A stretch of DNA of 64,000 nt, from NCBI GenBank assembly GCA_965223085.1, contig OZ244981.1:2356001-2420000 (forward strand), given 5' to 3'. Source of the stretch: CBDCVO01 sp965223085 (GTDB lineage: Bacteria > Pseudomonadota > Gammaproteobacteria > Ga0077536). The translations under genes and the position numbers were made by a program. The notes beneath the pieces were generated by a model. That model was not told the origin of the DNA, did not search any database, and worked only from the letters and a program-made list of their open reading frames with translations. This document shows, piece after piece, positions 1 through 8,379 of this stretch (position 1 is the first letter of the stretch; each line of letters opens with the position of its first letter).

Positions 1-159
1 GCAGGTACGACGCGCTTAGCGGTGCATGGTTTGGGCGGGTGGACGCGTTTAAAGCGTTAAAGTTGGACTTGCTTTGTAAAGACTTCTCTACGTCGCAGTG
101 AAACGCGACGCAAAACTACGCACGTAGGTGGGGCACCGCGTGGCGAGCTGAGAAATTTC
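1..159. other. left edge, no gene recognised
   Basis: I see no protein-coding signal, repeat or RNA gene here. The region lies downstream of the leftward TetR gene, so it may hold that gene's 3' untranslated region. Confidence 0.4.
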
Positions 160-801
160 TTATCTAACCAATAAGTGCGTATCCGGTCGAAAAATAATGC
201 CTTCGATCATGAATTCAATAAAGTGCTTAACGCGCGCTGCCGGCAAACCGTTGAACTGCATTTGCGCGATCATGTGGGCGGAGCCGACGAGCAAACGTAG
301 GGCATCGTCGATGTCGAGTGACGCGGGCAGGCTGCCTTCGTTTTGTCCGCGGTGGAAGGTGGGCCGTAAAATTACGAACACCTGTTCCTGAAACGCCAAA
401 TAGCTTCTGCCTACGTTATCGCGCAAAGCGGTACTCCAAGCGAGCCAGATGCGTGCATAATCGGGCTGTTGTTGCACTGCGTTCGCCCACCCGAGCGCGG
501 TATTTATCAGCACTTGCGGCGCAGGTTCATCGGATTCCTGGAGCGGCTTTAACACATCATCAAGAATATATCGCCCCACTTCGTTAAGAACGGCGTTCAC
601 CAAGGCATCGCGGCTCGGGAAATAATTAAATACCGTGGGCACCGAGGTGCCAGCTTCGCGAGCAATTTCAGCGTGGCGTGCTTCCCCGAGTCCAACGCGT
701 GCAAAAACCGTAATGGCGCAGCGCAATAATTGAGCGTGGCGTGCGGCCGGGGCCATACGTCGCATACGCTGCTCACGCGGGATCGGATCTGTGCGGCTCA
801 T
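160..801 (-). CDS. TetR/AcrR-family transcriptional regulator
   Basis: A 213-residue protein with the usual TetR layout. The N-terminal DNA-binding domain has its helix-turn-helix at about residues 43-62 (IAREAGTSVPTVFNYF), followed by a helical ligand-binding/dimerisation domain. The gene is transcribed away from the diiron operon starting at 920. The intergenic region carries a 22-bp imperfect palindrome at 829-850, so it probably represses itself and the neighbouring operon. The ligand cannot be read from the sequence; the neighbours suggest a hydrophobic substrate or acyl compound. Family assignment is secure, target inferred. Confidence 0.9.
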   Translation of the reverse strand: MSRTDPIPREQRMRRMAPAARHAQLLRCAITVFARVGLGEARHAEIAREAGTSVPTVFNYFPSRDALVNAVLNEVGRYILDDVLKPLQESDEPAPQVLINTALGWANAVQQQPDYARIWLAWSTALRDNVGRSYLAFQEQVFVILRPTFHRGQNEGSLPASLDIDDALRLLVGSAHMIAQMQFNGLPAARVKHFIEFMIEGIIFRPDTHLLVR

Positions 802-828
802 CTCACTTCGCTACATCATTCGCAGTTC

Positions 829-850
829 TTATTGACAATTTTATCATTAA
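829..850. promoter_or_regulatory. putative TetR operator overlapping a -35-like box
   Basis: This 22-bp imperfect palindrome has half-sites TTATTGACAAT and TTAATGATAAA (the latter on the other strand), matching at 8 of 11 positions. It lies in the divergent intergenic region and includes TTGACA at 832-837, a -35 candidate for the rightward operon. I found no convincing -10 at 17 bp. Position and symmetry fit binding by the adjacent TetR dimer. Confidence 0.45.
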
Positions 851-919
851 AGAGCAACCTATGACCACTGGAGCGTCAGCGACTGAGCAAGCTTATTCCC
901 GATATAAGGAGCGTTTAGC

Positions 920-2107
920 ATGAGTGCACGAATACGAGATATCGATCCTCTGCCCCCCCGAGCTAAGATGGATGAAGAAGGTTTGGTGCATTACGAAGAC
1001 GCGTTTCGTAATCACTATAAAGCGTGGGCAGAAGTATTGGAGCGTAATACGGCCCGCATACATGCCGGCTCGTATTCCTTGCACTGGTTGGACACCGAAA
1101 AAGCCAATTGGGGTAAGCGCGCGAAAATATCCTCCCGCGGTTTGACTTACACCGACATCAATCGTATTCGTGGTTACGGAAAAATGCCGGATGAGGCGAC
1201 GTGGTTTAACTTTGCGCCCCGCGGGGCAGTGCGCGATCCTTATCGCGACGAAATGCCGACGATTGGCGATTACACCGTCACCGATAAAAATGAATTGTGG
1301 GCGGAGAATGTTTTGACCCTTTTCGAAGAGGCCAAAGCGCGGCAGTGGAACGCGACACGTGATATTCCTTGGGACGAACTCAAACCTTTACCCGAAGACT
1401 TAGAAAAAGCGACGTGTCAGTTATGCACGTTTCTTACTGAAGTGGAATTTGTAGCGGGTGATTTTCCGGCGAAATGGTTGTATCGCATCCCGCAGGACTT
1501 TCTCGAAGTGAAAAGCTTTCTCTCGACGCAGATCATGGATGAGGCGCGCCACCAAGAAGTGTTTCGCAAACGCGCCATTGCCGGTGGCGGCTTGCTGCAT
1601 TGCGCGCCTGGTTTTGAATGGGCCTTGGCCGCTATCCTGGAAGCACCGACGCATACCATGGGCACGTTTTTGCTCAATCTCTTGGGCGAAGGCTTGGTCC
1701 TATCGGTGTTCCGTTCCGGCGAAATGATCGCCAAGACCCATGTCGATAAAGAAATTTTTAGGCGTTGCTTGCAAGACGAAGCGCGACATGTCTCCTATGG
1801 CGTACTCGAATTGAAGTCCTATCTCGAAAATCATCCGGAGCGCGACAAAGCACTCGCGGATATGCATCGCTTCGCAGATGTCGGCGAGCAAGTCATATTG
1901 ACTGCGTTCTCCGAACCCGCTCTGATAGAGCCGATTGCGGTATTGCTTGGCGGTAGCTTGAAGAGGATCGACGAAGGCATGGAGGGTCTGCAACATATGT
2001 GGAAGATGTTCATCGATGAGTATTTGCAACGCTGTGAATGTGCGGGTTTTGATCGCGTAGAGAGCTGTACTATTCCGCGCGAATTGCCGTGGGGGAAAGC
2101 TGCGTGA
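920..2107 (+). CDS. ferritin-like diiron protein, predicted oxidase/oxygenase
   Basis: This 395-residue helical protein carries the two-helix-pair diiron signature: Glu174/176 with E208-A-R-H211, then Glu257 with E287-A-R-H290. Spacings of about 30 residues are those of the ribonucleotide-reductase-R2-like/ferritin-like superfamily. Such proteins activate O2 for hydroxylation, desaturation or N-oxygenation, but the substrate is not evident. The start is supported by AAGGAG eight bases upstream. It is followed, with a 4-base overlap, by an SCP2-like gene and then a ferredoxin, which could deliver substrate and electrons. Diiron chemistry is well supported; the reaction is unknown. Confidence 0.82.
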   Translation: MSARIRDIDPLPPRAKMDEEGLVHYEDAFRNHYKAWAEVLERNTARIHAGSYSLHWLDTEKANWGKRAKISSRGLTYTDINRIRGYGKMPDEATWFNFAPRGAVRDPYRDEMPTIGDYTVTDKNELWAENVLTLFEEAKARQWNATRDIPWDELKPLPEDLEKATCQLCTFLTEVEFVAGDFPAKWLYRIPQDFLEVKSFLSTQIMDEARHQEVFRKRAIAGGGLLHCAPGFEWALAAILEAPTHTMGTFLLNLLGEGLVLSVFRSGEMIAKTHVDKEIFRRCLQDEARHVSYGVLELKSYLENHPERDKALADMHRFADVGEQVILTAFSEPALIEPIAVLLGGSLKRIDEGMEGLQHMWKMFIDEYLQRCECAGFDRVESCTIPRELPWGKAA

Positions 2108-2580
2108 GCGCGGTTGCGAAGGCCACAAAACCGATCACGTTTCCTTCTAAACAATGGTTTAAGCGTCTCGCGTCGTTGATGCGTGAAGATCGCGCGCGCC
2201 ACGAACATCTGGGGTACATCGATTGCACTGCAGGTTTCGTGATCACTGACAATCCCGGTGACGAATCGTCGCAGTGTTTCCTGGTGACGTTTGAGGAGTT
2301 CGACGCAAAAAAAGTGCAGGAAGTCGATGCCGCTGCGGCGGACAAAGCGGATTTCCTGTTGCAGGCGTCGTACGCAACGTGGCGGCAAATGATCGAAAGC
2401 ATTGTCTCGGGAGATGGACGTCCCGATCTCGAGCAGACTTTGAATCGGCTCAGTCACATGGGCACGCCAATGAAGCTCGAAGCGGCCAGTCCTGTAAAAG
2501 CCGACCTCTATTTTCGCTATGCGCAAAGCTTGCAAGAATTTTTCAATGCCGCCGCTCGGATGCCAACCCGATTTGCTTAG
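2104..2580 (+). CDS. SCP2-like (sterol carrier) small protein
   Basis: A protein of about 158 residues. I place the start at GTG 2104, which overlaps the stop of the diiron gene (GTGA) and implies translational coupling. The alternating beta-rich N-terminal half and the C-terminal helices with a D-F-x-L stretch and a W-x-x-M-I segment resemble SCP2 sterol-carrier folds, which bind lipids or acyl-CoAs. It lacks catalytic motifs. Placed between a diiron oxygenase-like protein and a ferredoxin, it could present a hydrophobic substrate. The fold assignment is by pattern only, so moderate. Confidence 0.6.
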   Translation: MSAVAKATKPITFPSKQWFKRLASLMREDRARHEHLGYIDCTAGFVITDNPGDESSQCFLVTFEEFDAKKVQEVDAAAADKADFLLQASYATWRQMIESIVSGDGRPDLEQTLNRLSHMGTPMKLEAASPVKADLYFRYAQSLQEFFNAAARMPTRFA

Positions 2581-2639
2581 GAACACATCGTGCGATATCC
2601 AGGTTAGTACTTGTATCTAGTTAGTATCGGCGCGCACGT

Positions 2640-2927
2640 ATGGCAAAAGCAGATAAGGGTTACTTTTACATCGATGAGACCTGCATCGGTTGCGGGGCGT
2701 GCGAGCACGCCTGTCCCGCCAAGGTCGACGCAATTTATCGTGTGGAGGACGACTTTCTCGGTCGTTTCGCGATCCGCGAAGAAGAGTGCATCAACTGCGT
2801 CATTTGTGTGCCGTTGTGCCCGGTGCGTTGCATACACGACGCCCGCGAACAAGGCGTTGTTGCAGGTTCGGGTGGGTATAAGTCGATCGACGAGTTCCAG
2901 GCTTGGACACGGCGGGCGAACGCTTAA
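2640..2927 (+). CDS. 2[4Fe-4S] ferredoxin
   Basis: A 95-residue protein with two cluster motifs: Cys15-x2-Cys18-x2-Cys21-x3-Cys25-Pro and Cys50-x2-Cys53-x2-Cys56-x3-Cys60-Pro. This is a bacterial 2[4Fe-4S] ferredoxin with a short C-terminal extension. It is the third gene of the diiron operon, 60 bases after the SCP2-like gene. It probably passes electrons to the diiron enzyme, although the P450 at 26.5 kb and other oxygenases could also use it. Confidence 0.88.
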   Translation: MAKADKGYFYIDETCIGCGACEHACPAKVDAIYRVEDDFLGRFAIREEECINCVICVPLCPVRCIHDAREQGVVAGSGGYKSIDEFQAWTRRANA

Positions 2928-3021
2928 ACCTTGAATGGCGCCCAAAGAGGATTCGTAGGTTAAACGGTCAAAACTTATTGGCTGGCGAAATTTTATCGCG
3001 CCGCGGATGCACGCCTGTGGT

Positions 3022-4056
3022 TTACAAATCCTGGTAGAACGTCGCCGCAATCGTGTCGAAATAGGCGGCTACCTTCTCCGGCGCCAGCGACAGTATCGGT
3101 GGCATCAGCGTCATGGAATCAGTGTGTTCCCATACTGACTCGAGCTTAAGGCGCACTTCGGCTGGCGTTCCCGTAATGACGAACGTGCTCGCCATCTCGT
3201 CCGGAACGAGATTTGCGACGCTCAGATAGCCGTCGCGCCGGGTACCTGCCTGCAATCTCTTGCATTCCTCGCGAAATCCGTGTGCTGCAAAGTAGGCTTC
3301 GTATTGTTCCATGCCCGCATAAAAAGCGACGCAGGCACGCGCGTCTTCAATCGATTCTTTGACATCCTGATTCGGCGTGACCCAAAACCAGTTATTAACG
3401 TGAATGTCTGCACGTCGACGGCCACTGCGCTCGAGTCCGGCTTTGAGTTCTCTTGGTACCGTGGTGGTTGCCCAGTGCGTCGACCAAATCGGGTGTCCGA
3501 TAACGCCGTCGGCGATTTCTGCACCGAGCCGCAGCATCGCACCGCGTAGTGCTGAAATCCAAATAGGGATCTCCATACGCGGCGGCGCGGGCGGGGGCTG
3601 CAGATCGGAAAAGTCGAGGTGATAGTATTTGCCATCGAAGCGCTCGAGTTCTCCCGTGTGTGCTTTCGCGATAATCATGCGGATCACGTGGGTTGCTTCG
3701 CGCAGATGTTCTACGGGTTTGCCGTAGGGCATGCCGAAAAAGCCTTGGGTCCACGATTTTACGCTCGAGCCCAATCCCAGCACCGTGCGGCCACCACTCA
3801 TGCTGTCGAGATCGATCGCGGCCATCGCTGTTTCGAACGGGCTGCGCGTAAATGCGATCGCGATCCCAGTCGCGAGCAATAGTCGCTCGGTACTCGTTGC
3901 AGCCGCGGCTAGCGGACTGAACGGGGGGCCGTAAACTTGCGCCGCCCAAGTACCCTTAAGGCCTGCGTCTTGTTGTTGCTTTGCGATCGCCGCGATGCTC
4001 GCGGCCGGCATTTGCGGTGAGACGATGCCCCAATACGCTTTTTTCCTGTTCGTCAT
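3022..4056 (-). CDS. LLM-class flavin/F420-dependent oxidoreductase
   Basis: A 344-residue luciferase-like TIM-barrel protein. Typical segments are the early G-I-V-S-P strand, the T-G-I-A-I-A stretch with R-S-P-F-E around residues 65-75, and the S-G-G-R-T-V-L-G-L-G motif near residue 88. These line the flavin or F420 pocket. The substrate is unknown. The gene converges on the diiron operon, with its stop about 95 bases past the ferredoxin stop. Whether it uses FMN or F420 cannot be decided from the sequence alone. Confidence 0.82.
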   Translation of the reverse strand: MTNRKKAYWGIVSPQMPAASIAAIAKQQQDAGLKGTWAAQVYGPPFSPLAAAATSTERLLLATGIAIAFTRSPFETAMAAIDLDSMSGGRTVLGLGSSVKSWTQGFFGMPYGKPVEHLREATHVIRMIIAKAHTGELERFDGKYYHLDFSDLQPPPAPPRMEIPIWISALRGAMLRLGAEIADGVIGHPIWSTHWATTTVPRELKAGLERSGRRRADIHVNNWFWVTPNQDVKESIEDARACVAFYAGMEQYEAYFAAHGFREECKRLQAGTRRDGYLSVANLVPDEMASTFVITGTPAEVRLKLESVWEHTDSMTLMPPILSLAPEKVAAYFDTIAATFYQDL

Positions 4057-4173
4057 TATGATTCTCCCATAGGTAGGCGCGTAGCTAACAATATCATGTC
4101 TGGCTAGTGGCGGTGCCTGCTTTGCTCGTCCGTGGCACCCCAGTTAATGTGCCGCACGCGCCTCGTGCGAACT

Positions 4174-5556
4174 TTATAGTACTTTGCCTGGATTTAAGAT
4201 CCCGTGGGGATCTAAGGTGCTTTTTAGCTCACGCATTAACGTGAGTTCGATGGCGTCTTTGTAGTGCGTGAGATATTCTTTTTTGAGGCGACCGACGCCA
4301 TGCTCGGCACTGAAGCTGCCACCGAACTCGGCGACAAGATCGTAGACAATTGTCGTCGCGAGATGTCGCTGGTGGTCTTGCGCCGCACTCGTGCTCGGCG
4401 GTAGCAGTACGTTGTAGTGCAGGTTGCCATCGCCGAGGTGCCCAAAAGCAACGACTCGGGCCGCGGGAATTGTTTTTGCCAAGGCCGCCTCGGCACTCTC
4501 GAGAAATTCTTCGAGGCGTGAAATCGGTACGGAAATATCGTGTTTTAAGCCGACGCCCGCGTGTTTTTCTGCCTCAGAGATAGCGTGCCGTAAATCCCAC
4601 AGGGACGCTGCTTCGCGTTCATTTTTCGCTACGATCGCAGTGGCGATCAACATTTTTTCGTGGCATTGAGCGAGCAGTTTTTCAACTGCATTGTGCTCGG
4701 CGTGAGCAAGCTCCGTCAGCACATACCACGGGTAGCGCTGGCCAAACGGTAGTTTCGCCCCGGGGATGTATTGTGCTACGTAGGCGAGCGGAAGCTCGCC
4801 GATCAGCTCGAACGCCTGCACGCGATCCGGCAACGCATTTTGAAACATGCCGAGTAGCGCGATCGCATCGCGCACATGCTTAAGCGCGAGCAGCGCGGTT
4901 GTCGTGGGTCCCGGGTGCGGAAACAAGCGCAGGGCAGCGGCTGTAATAATCCCGAGTGTGCCCTCGCTACCGATAAACAGCTGCTTGAGATCATAGCCGG
5001 CAGTATCTTTGCGCAGCGTTTTAAGCCCATTCCAAATCGTACCGTTCGCGAGCACGACCTCCAGGCCCAGTACGAAATGCCGTGCTGTGCCGTAACGAAG
5101 CACGTTGATGCCGCCGGCATTAGTCGAGACATTGCCGCCGATCTGGCAACTACCTTCAGCCCCGAGGCTTAAGGGAAAATAGCGACCGGCTTCGCTTGCG
5201 GCCGCCTTCACGTTCGCCAAGATACAACCCGCTTCGACGATCATCGAAAAATCTGCCGCGTCGACGTTACGGATCCGATTTAGGCGTGCCAAGTTCAACA
5301 AAACTTGGGAGCCTGATTCGTCGGGCACCGCGCCGGCGCACATGCCGGTGTTACCGCCTTGCGGTACGATGGCCACACGAGCTTGCGCACAAAGTTGCAG
5401 GATCTCAGCGACTTCGTTGGTCGTTGCAGGCAAGAGCATAATAGGCGTTTTGCCCTGTACTGCGCCGCGCCATTCGCGCAAGTGCGGTGCTAGGGTTGCG
5501 GCCGTATCGGCCCAACCTTTGGGACCGACGATATTTTTGAGGCTATCGATTAGCAT
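4174..5556 (-). CDS. FAD-linked 2-hydroxyacid oxidase/dehydrogenase (GlcD/D-2HG dehydrogenase type)
   Basis: A 460-residue protein with an N-terminal PCMH-type FAD domain: P-Q-G-G-N-T-G-M-C-A-G at about residues 65-75 and G-S-E-G-T-L-G-I near 195. The C-terminal FAD-oxidase domain ends with S-A-E-H-G-V-G-R. This fits enzymes oxidising D-lactate, glycolate or D-2-hydroxyglutarate to the 2-oxoacid. There is no glcE/glcF partner next door, so a stand-alone D-2-hydroxyacid dehydrogenase is more likely than a glycolate oxidase subunit. Exact substrate undetermined. Confidence 0.85.
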   Translation of the reverse strand: MLIDSLKNIVGPKGWADTAATLAPHLREWRGAVQGKTPIMLLPATTNEVAEILQLCAQARVAIVPQGGNTGMCAGAVPDESGSQVLLNLARLNRIRNVDAADFSMIVEAGCILANVKAAASEAGRYFPLSLGAEGSCQIGGNVSTNAGGINVLRYGTARHFVLGLEVVLANGTIWNGLKTLRKDTAGYDLKQLFIGSEGTLGIITAAALRLFPHPGPTTTALLALKHVRDAIALLGMFQNALPDRVQAFELIGELPLAYVAQYIPGAKLPFGQRYPWYVLTELAHAEHNAVEKLLAQCHEKMLIATAIVAKNEREAASLWDLRHAISEAEKHAGVGLKHDISVPISRLEEFLESAEAALAKTIPAARVVAFGHLGDGNLHYNVLLPPSTSAAQDHQRHLATTIVYDLVAEFGGSFSAEHGVGRLKKEYLTHYKDAIELTLMRELKSTLDPHGILNPGKVL

Positions 5557-6042
5557 CTATGTGGACCAAGTGGGATGACGTTGATCGCTGCAACGAGGCG
5601 CCGTCACCGAAGTAGTAGGCCCTTCCTAAGTCCGACCGACTGCTAGGGCCGGATTTCCCAGGTTAACGCGCGATTTGCTTAAGAGTATACGAACATGGGA
5701 GGCGAACCAAAGTACATCGAGGCCCTGGTGAACCCGTCGGCACTCGAAGGCGGTCGCGATCTGCCCGCGAGCGCCGCATGATCTCCGCGTTGTGCGAAAC
5801 GACCGCCGGCAGTATCGGTGGTGAGGCAGCGATCGGGAAGTCCGGCATATAAAATACGCCTTGTTGTAGCGCCGTCGATGCCTTGATTTCGCGGCGCATT
5901 TTCCCGAATTTGCAGGTGCTTCGTGGCAACGTCATTGCAGTTGCGCGGTCTTTTGATTCAGACTGATATGATTATGTCAGCGATCACGGAACACTGAACC
6001 GCTTGGTGGGTATTAATAGGCGATACATTTGGAGATAGCGTT
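5557..6042. other. 486-bp intergenic region
   Basis: This lies between the leftward FAD oxidase and the rightward TrpB-like gene, so it should hold both promoters. A 90-codon leftward reading frame at 5663-5935 has no recognisable fold and I do not call it a gene. No repeat or RNA structure stands out. Confidence 0.35.
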
Positions 6043-7392
6043 TTGCGTACGAAAATATTCTTAGAAGAACATGAGCTTCCGGGCCAGTGGTACAACATCG
6101 CGGCCGATTTGCCCAGTCCGCCCGCCCCACCACTGGGGCCAGACAGTCAGCCCGTTGGGCCGGAGGCCTTGCTTGCTATCTTTCCTGAGGGCCTCGTCGA
6201 GCAAGAGATCAGTGCAGCGCGTTGGATCGACATTCCGACGGAAGTGCGCGAGATTTTGCAACTCTGGCGCCCCTCGCCGTTGTACCGCGCACACCGTCTC
6301 GAAGAAGCGTTGGAAACGCCCGCTAAGATCTACTACAAAAACGAAGCGGTAAGTCCGGCCGGTTCTCACAAACCTAATACCGCGATTGCACAGGCGTACT
6401 ACAACAAGATCGCCGGGATTAAAACCCTCTCGACTGAAACCGGTGCCGGGCAATGGGGTTGCTCATTAGCTTTAGCGGGGCAGCTATTTGGTTTGAACGT
6501 GCAAGTTTTCATGGTGAAGGTCAGTTACGACCAGAAACCCTATCGCCGTTCAATGATGCATACGTGGGGGGCGGAGGTACACGCCAGCCCATCGGATCTG
6601 ACCGCAGCGGGGCGCAGTATTTTGGCTAAAGATCCTGCTAGCCCAGGTTCTCTGGGGATCGCGATATCGGAAGCGGTCGAACGGGCCGTTAACGACAAGA
6701 CCACGAATTACGCCTTGGGATCTGTGCTCAATCACGTGTTACTACACCAGACGGTGACTGGGCTCGAGGCAAAAAAGCAAATGGAAAAAGCGGGTGATTA
6801 CCCCAACGCCGTCTACGCGTCTTGCGGCGGTGGTTCGAACTTCGGCGGTCTCGCATTTCCGTTTTTTGCCGACAAGGCGGCGGGCAAGGAAATAGAACTC
6901 GTTGCGGTGGAGCCGCAATCGTGTCCCACCCTGACGCGGGGTGCCTACGCTTACGATTTCGGCGACGCCACGGGACTGACACCGTTACTGAAGATGTACA
7001 CATTGGGACACGACTTTGTACCCCCGGGCATACATGCCGGGGGCTTGCGTTATCACGGTTGTTCGACCCTGGTAAGTCAGCTCCTTGCGGAAAAACTGAT
7101 CGCCGCACATGCCGTGCCGCAAACAGAAGCGTTTGAGGCAGGTATTTTGTTTGCACGTACCGAGGGCATTGTACCGGCGCCAGAGTCCGCGCACGCCATC
7201 GCCGCGGCGGTTCGTGATGCCCGTCGCTGCCAGCAAACGGGCGAGCAACGTATCATTCTGTTCAACTTATCTGGCCATGGGCATTTCGATATGACGGCCT
7301 ACGATCGCTTTTTTGCCGACGAGCTAATCGACTATGCGTATCCCAGCGAGGCGATCGCGGCGTCTTTGGCGGCGTTGCCGAAAGTCGGTTAG
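6043..7392 (+). CDS. TrpB2-type tryptophan synthase beta-like PLP enzyme
   Basis: A 449-residue fold-type II PLP enzyme. The Schiff-base lysine is Lys110 in G-S-H-K-P-N-T-A, and the phosphate-binding loop is C-G-G-G-S-N-F-G-G near residue 262. The long N-terminal extension and overall length are those of the TrpB2 branch rather than canonical TrpB (about 400 residues). No trpA or trp operon is nearby, so it may work alone on serine and indole or salvage indole. I chose the TTG start at 6043 because GGAG lies about ten bases upstream and the family N-terminus begins here. Confidence 0.85.
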   Translation: MRTKIFLEEHELPGQWYNIAADLPSPPAPPLGPDSQPVGPEALLAIFPEGLVEQEISAARWIDIPTEVREILQLWRPSPLYRAHRLEEALETPAKIYYKNEAVSPAGSHKPNTAIAQAYYNKIAGIKTLSTETGAGQWGCSLALAGQLFGLNVQVFMVKVSYDQKPYRRSMMHTWGAEVHASPSDLTAAGRSILAKDPASPGSLGIAISEAVERAVNDKTTNYALGSVLNHVLLHQTVTGLEAKKQMEKAGDYPNAVYASCGGGSNFGGLAFPFFADKAAGKEIELVAVEPQSCPTLTRGAYAYDFGDATGLTPLLKMYTLGHDFVPPGIHAGGLRYHGCSTLVSQLLAEKLIAAHAVPQTEAFEAGILFARTEGIVPAPESAHAIAAAVRDARRCQQTGEQRIILFNLSGHGHFDMTAYDRFFADELIDYAYPSEAIAASLAALPKVG

Positions 7393-8339
7393 TCGCGAGG
7401 CTCTGCGCTCGCACGTTGCGCCGTAGCGGCACGCGGTTGGACGACGGCAAAAATACCGCAGCCGACCAAGATAATCCCGAGGAAGTGGAACCAGTGAAAG
7501 CTCTCATGTAGGAATACCACAGCGAGCAATGCACCAAATATTGGAATGAGATTGATAAATATACTGGCGCGATCTGGACCAATGGCGCGAATGGCAAGAT
7601 TCCAAATTAGCATCGCCAAGAATGACACAAAAAAAGCGAGTGATAGCACGGTGCTGATTGCCACGAACGTCATCGGCATCGCTCGGTAAGTGAAGGATTC
7701 GTAGAGGTAGGCCGGTAACAACAAAACGCAACCATAGGCGATGATCCCGAACAAATGCTCCGCCGGGTTAAGCTCCGGAGGTAGACGGAAAACGTTAACC
7801 GAATAAATCGAGAATCCCAGGATCGCCGCGATCGCAAGTACGTCGCCCGGTGCGAAATTCAGTGTCAGTAATACCTCTGCACGGCCGCGACAAATCATGG
7901 TGGTGATGCCGAGAAAAGCGACCAAGACGCCTAACCATTGCCGGGTGTTGAGGCGGCGTGCGAAAAATGCCCATGAGATCGACGCGGTAAAAATCGGTTG
8001 CAGGGCATTAATCAGTGACGTATTTATTGCTGTAGTATGATTAAGCGCGACTAAGATCGCCGTCGTACTGCCCATGATGAGACCGCCAAGCACGAAGAAT
8101 AAACAACTATGTGCGCGGATCTTGGGTGCGGATTGCCGTAGATTTCCGGCCACGAGCGGCCATATGAACAACAATGCGGCGAGCCAACGCCAGAACGATA
8201 GACCGACTGGCGGCAAAAGCTCGTGCACGCCACGTCCTATGATGTGATTCGTGGCAAGAAATAAAGCGCCGAAGCTCAACATGATCGCCGTTGATCGTGG
8301 CGTACGAAATAGTAGTTCCATGCTGCGCGTTACATTCAC
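7389..8339 (-). CDS. EamA/DMT-superfamily transporter
   Basis: A 316-residue inner-membrane protein with about ten hydrophobic helices in two EamA halves; the second begins near residue 150 and the C-terminus is polar. These are drug/metabolite exporters or permeases, commonly for amino acids or small metabolites. The stop overlaps the end of the TrpB2 gene by four bases in convergent orientation. A role in exporting an aromatic amino acid would be speculation. Substrate unknown. Confidence 0.85.
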   Translation of the reverse strand: MNVTRSMELLFRTPRSTAIMLSFGALFLATNHIIGRGVHELLPPVGLSFWRWLAALLFIWPLVAGNLRQSAPKIRAHSCLFFVLGGLIMGSTTAILVALNHTTAINTSLINALQPIFTASISWAFFARRLNTRQWLGVLVAFLGITTMICRGRAEVLLTLNFAPGDVLAIAAILGFSIYSVNVFRLPPELNPAEHLFGIIAYGCVLLLPAYLYESFTYRAMPMTFVAISTVLSLAFFVSFLAMLIWNLAIRAIGPDRASIFINLIPIFGALLAVVFLHESFHWFHFLGIILVGCGIFAVVQPRAATAQRASAEPRD

Positions 8340-8379
8340 TGATGTCTTTGTCGGATGGTTGTTGTCCCGCGGGTACTAT

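Noticed and set aside
5663..5935. 90-codon leftward frame in the intergenic region
   Set aside because: No known fold, ribosome site or conservation signal could be recognised.
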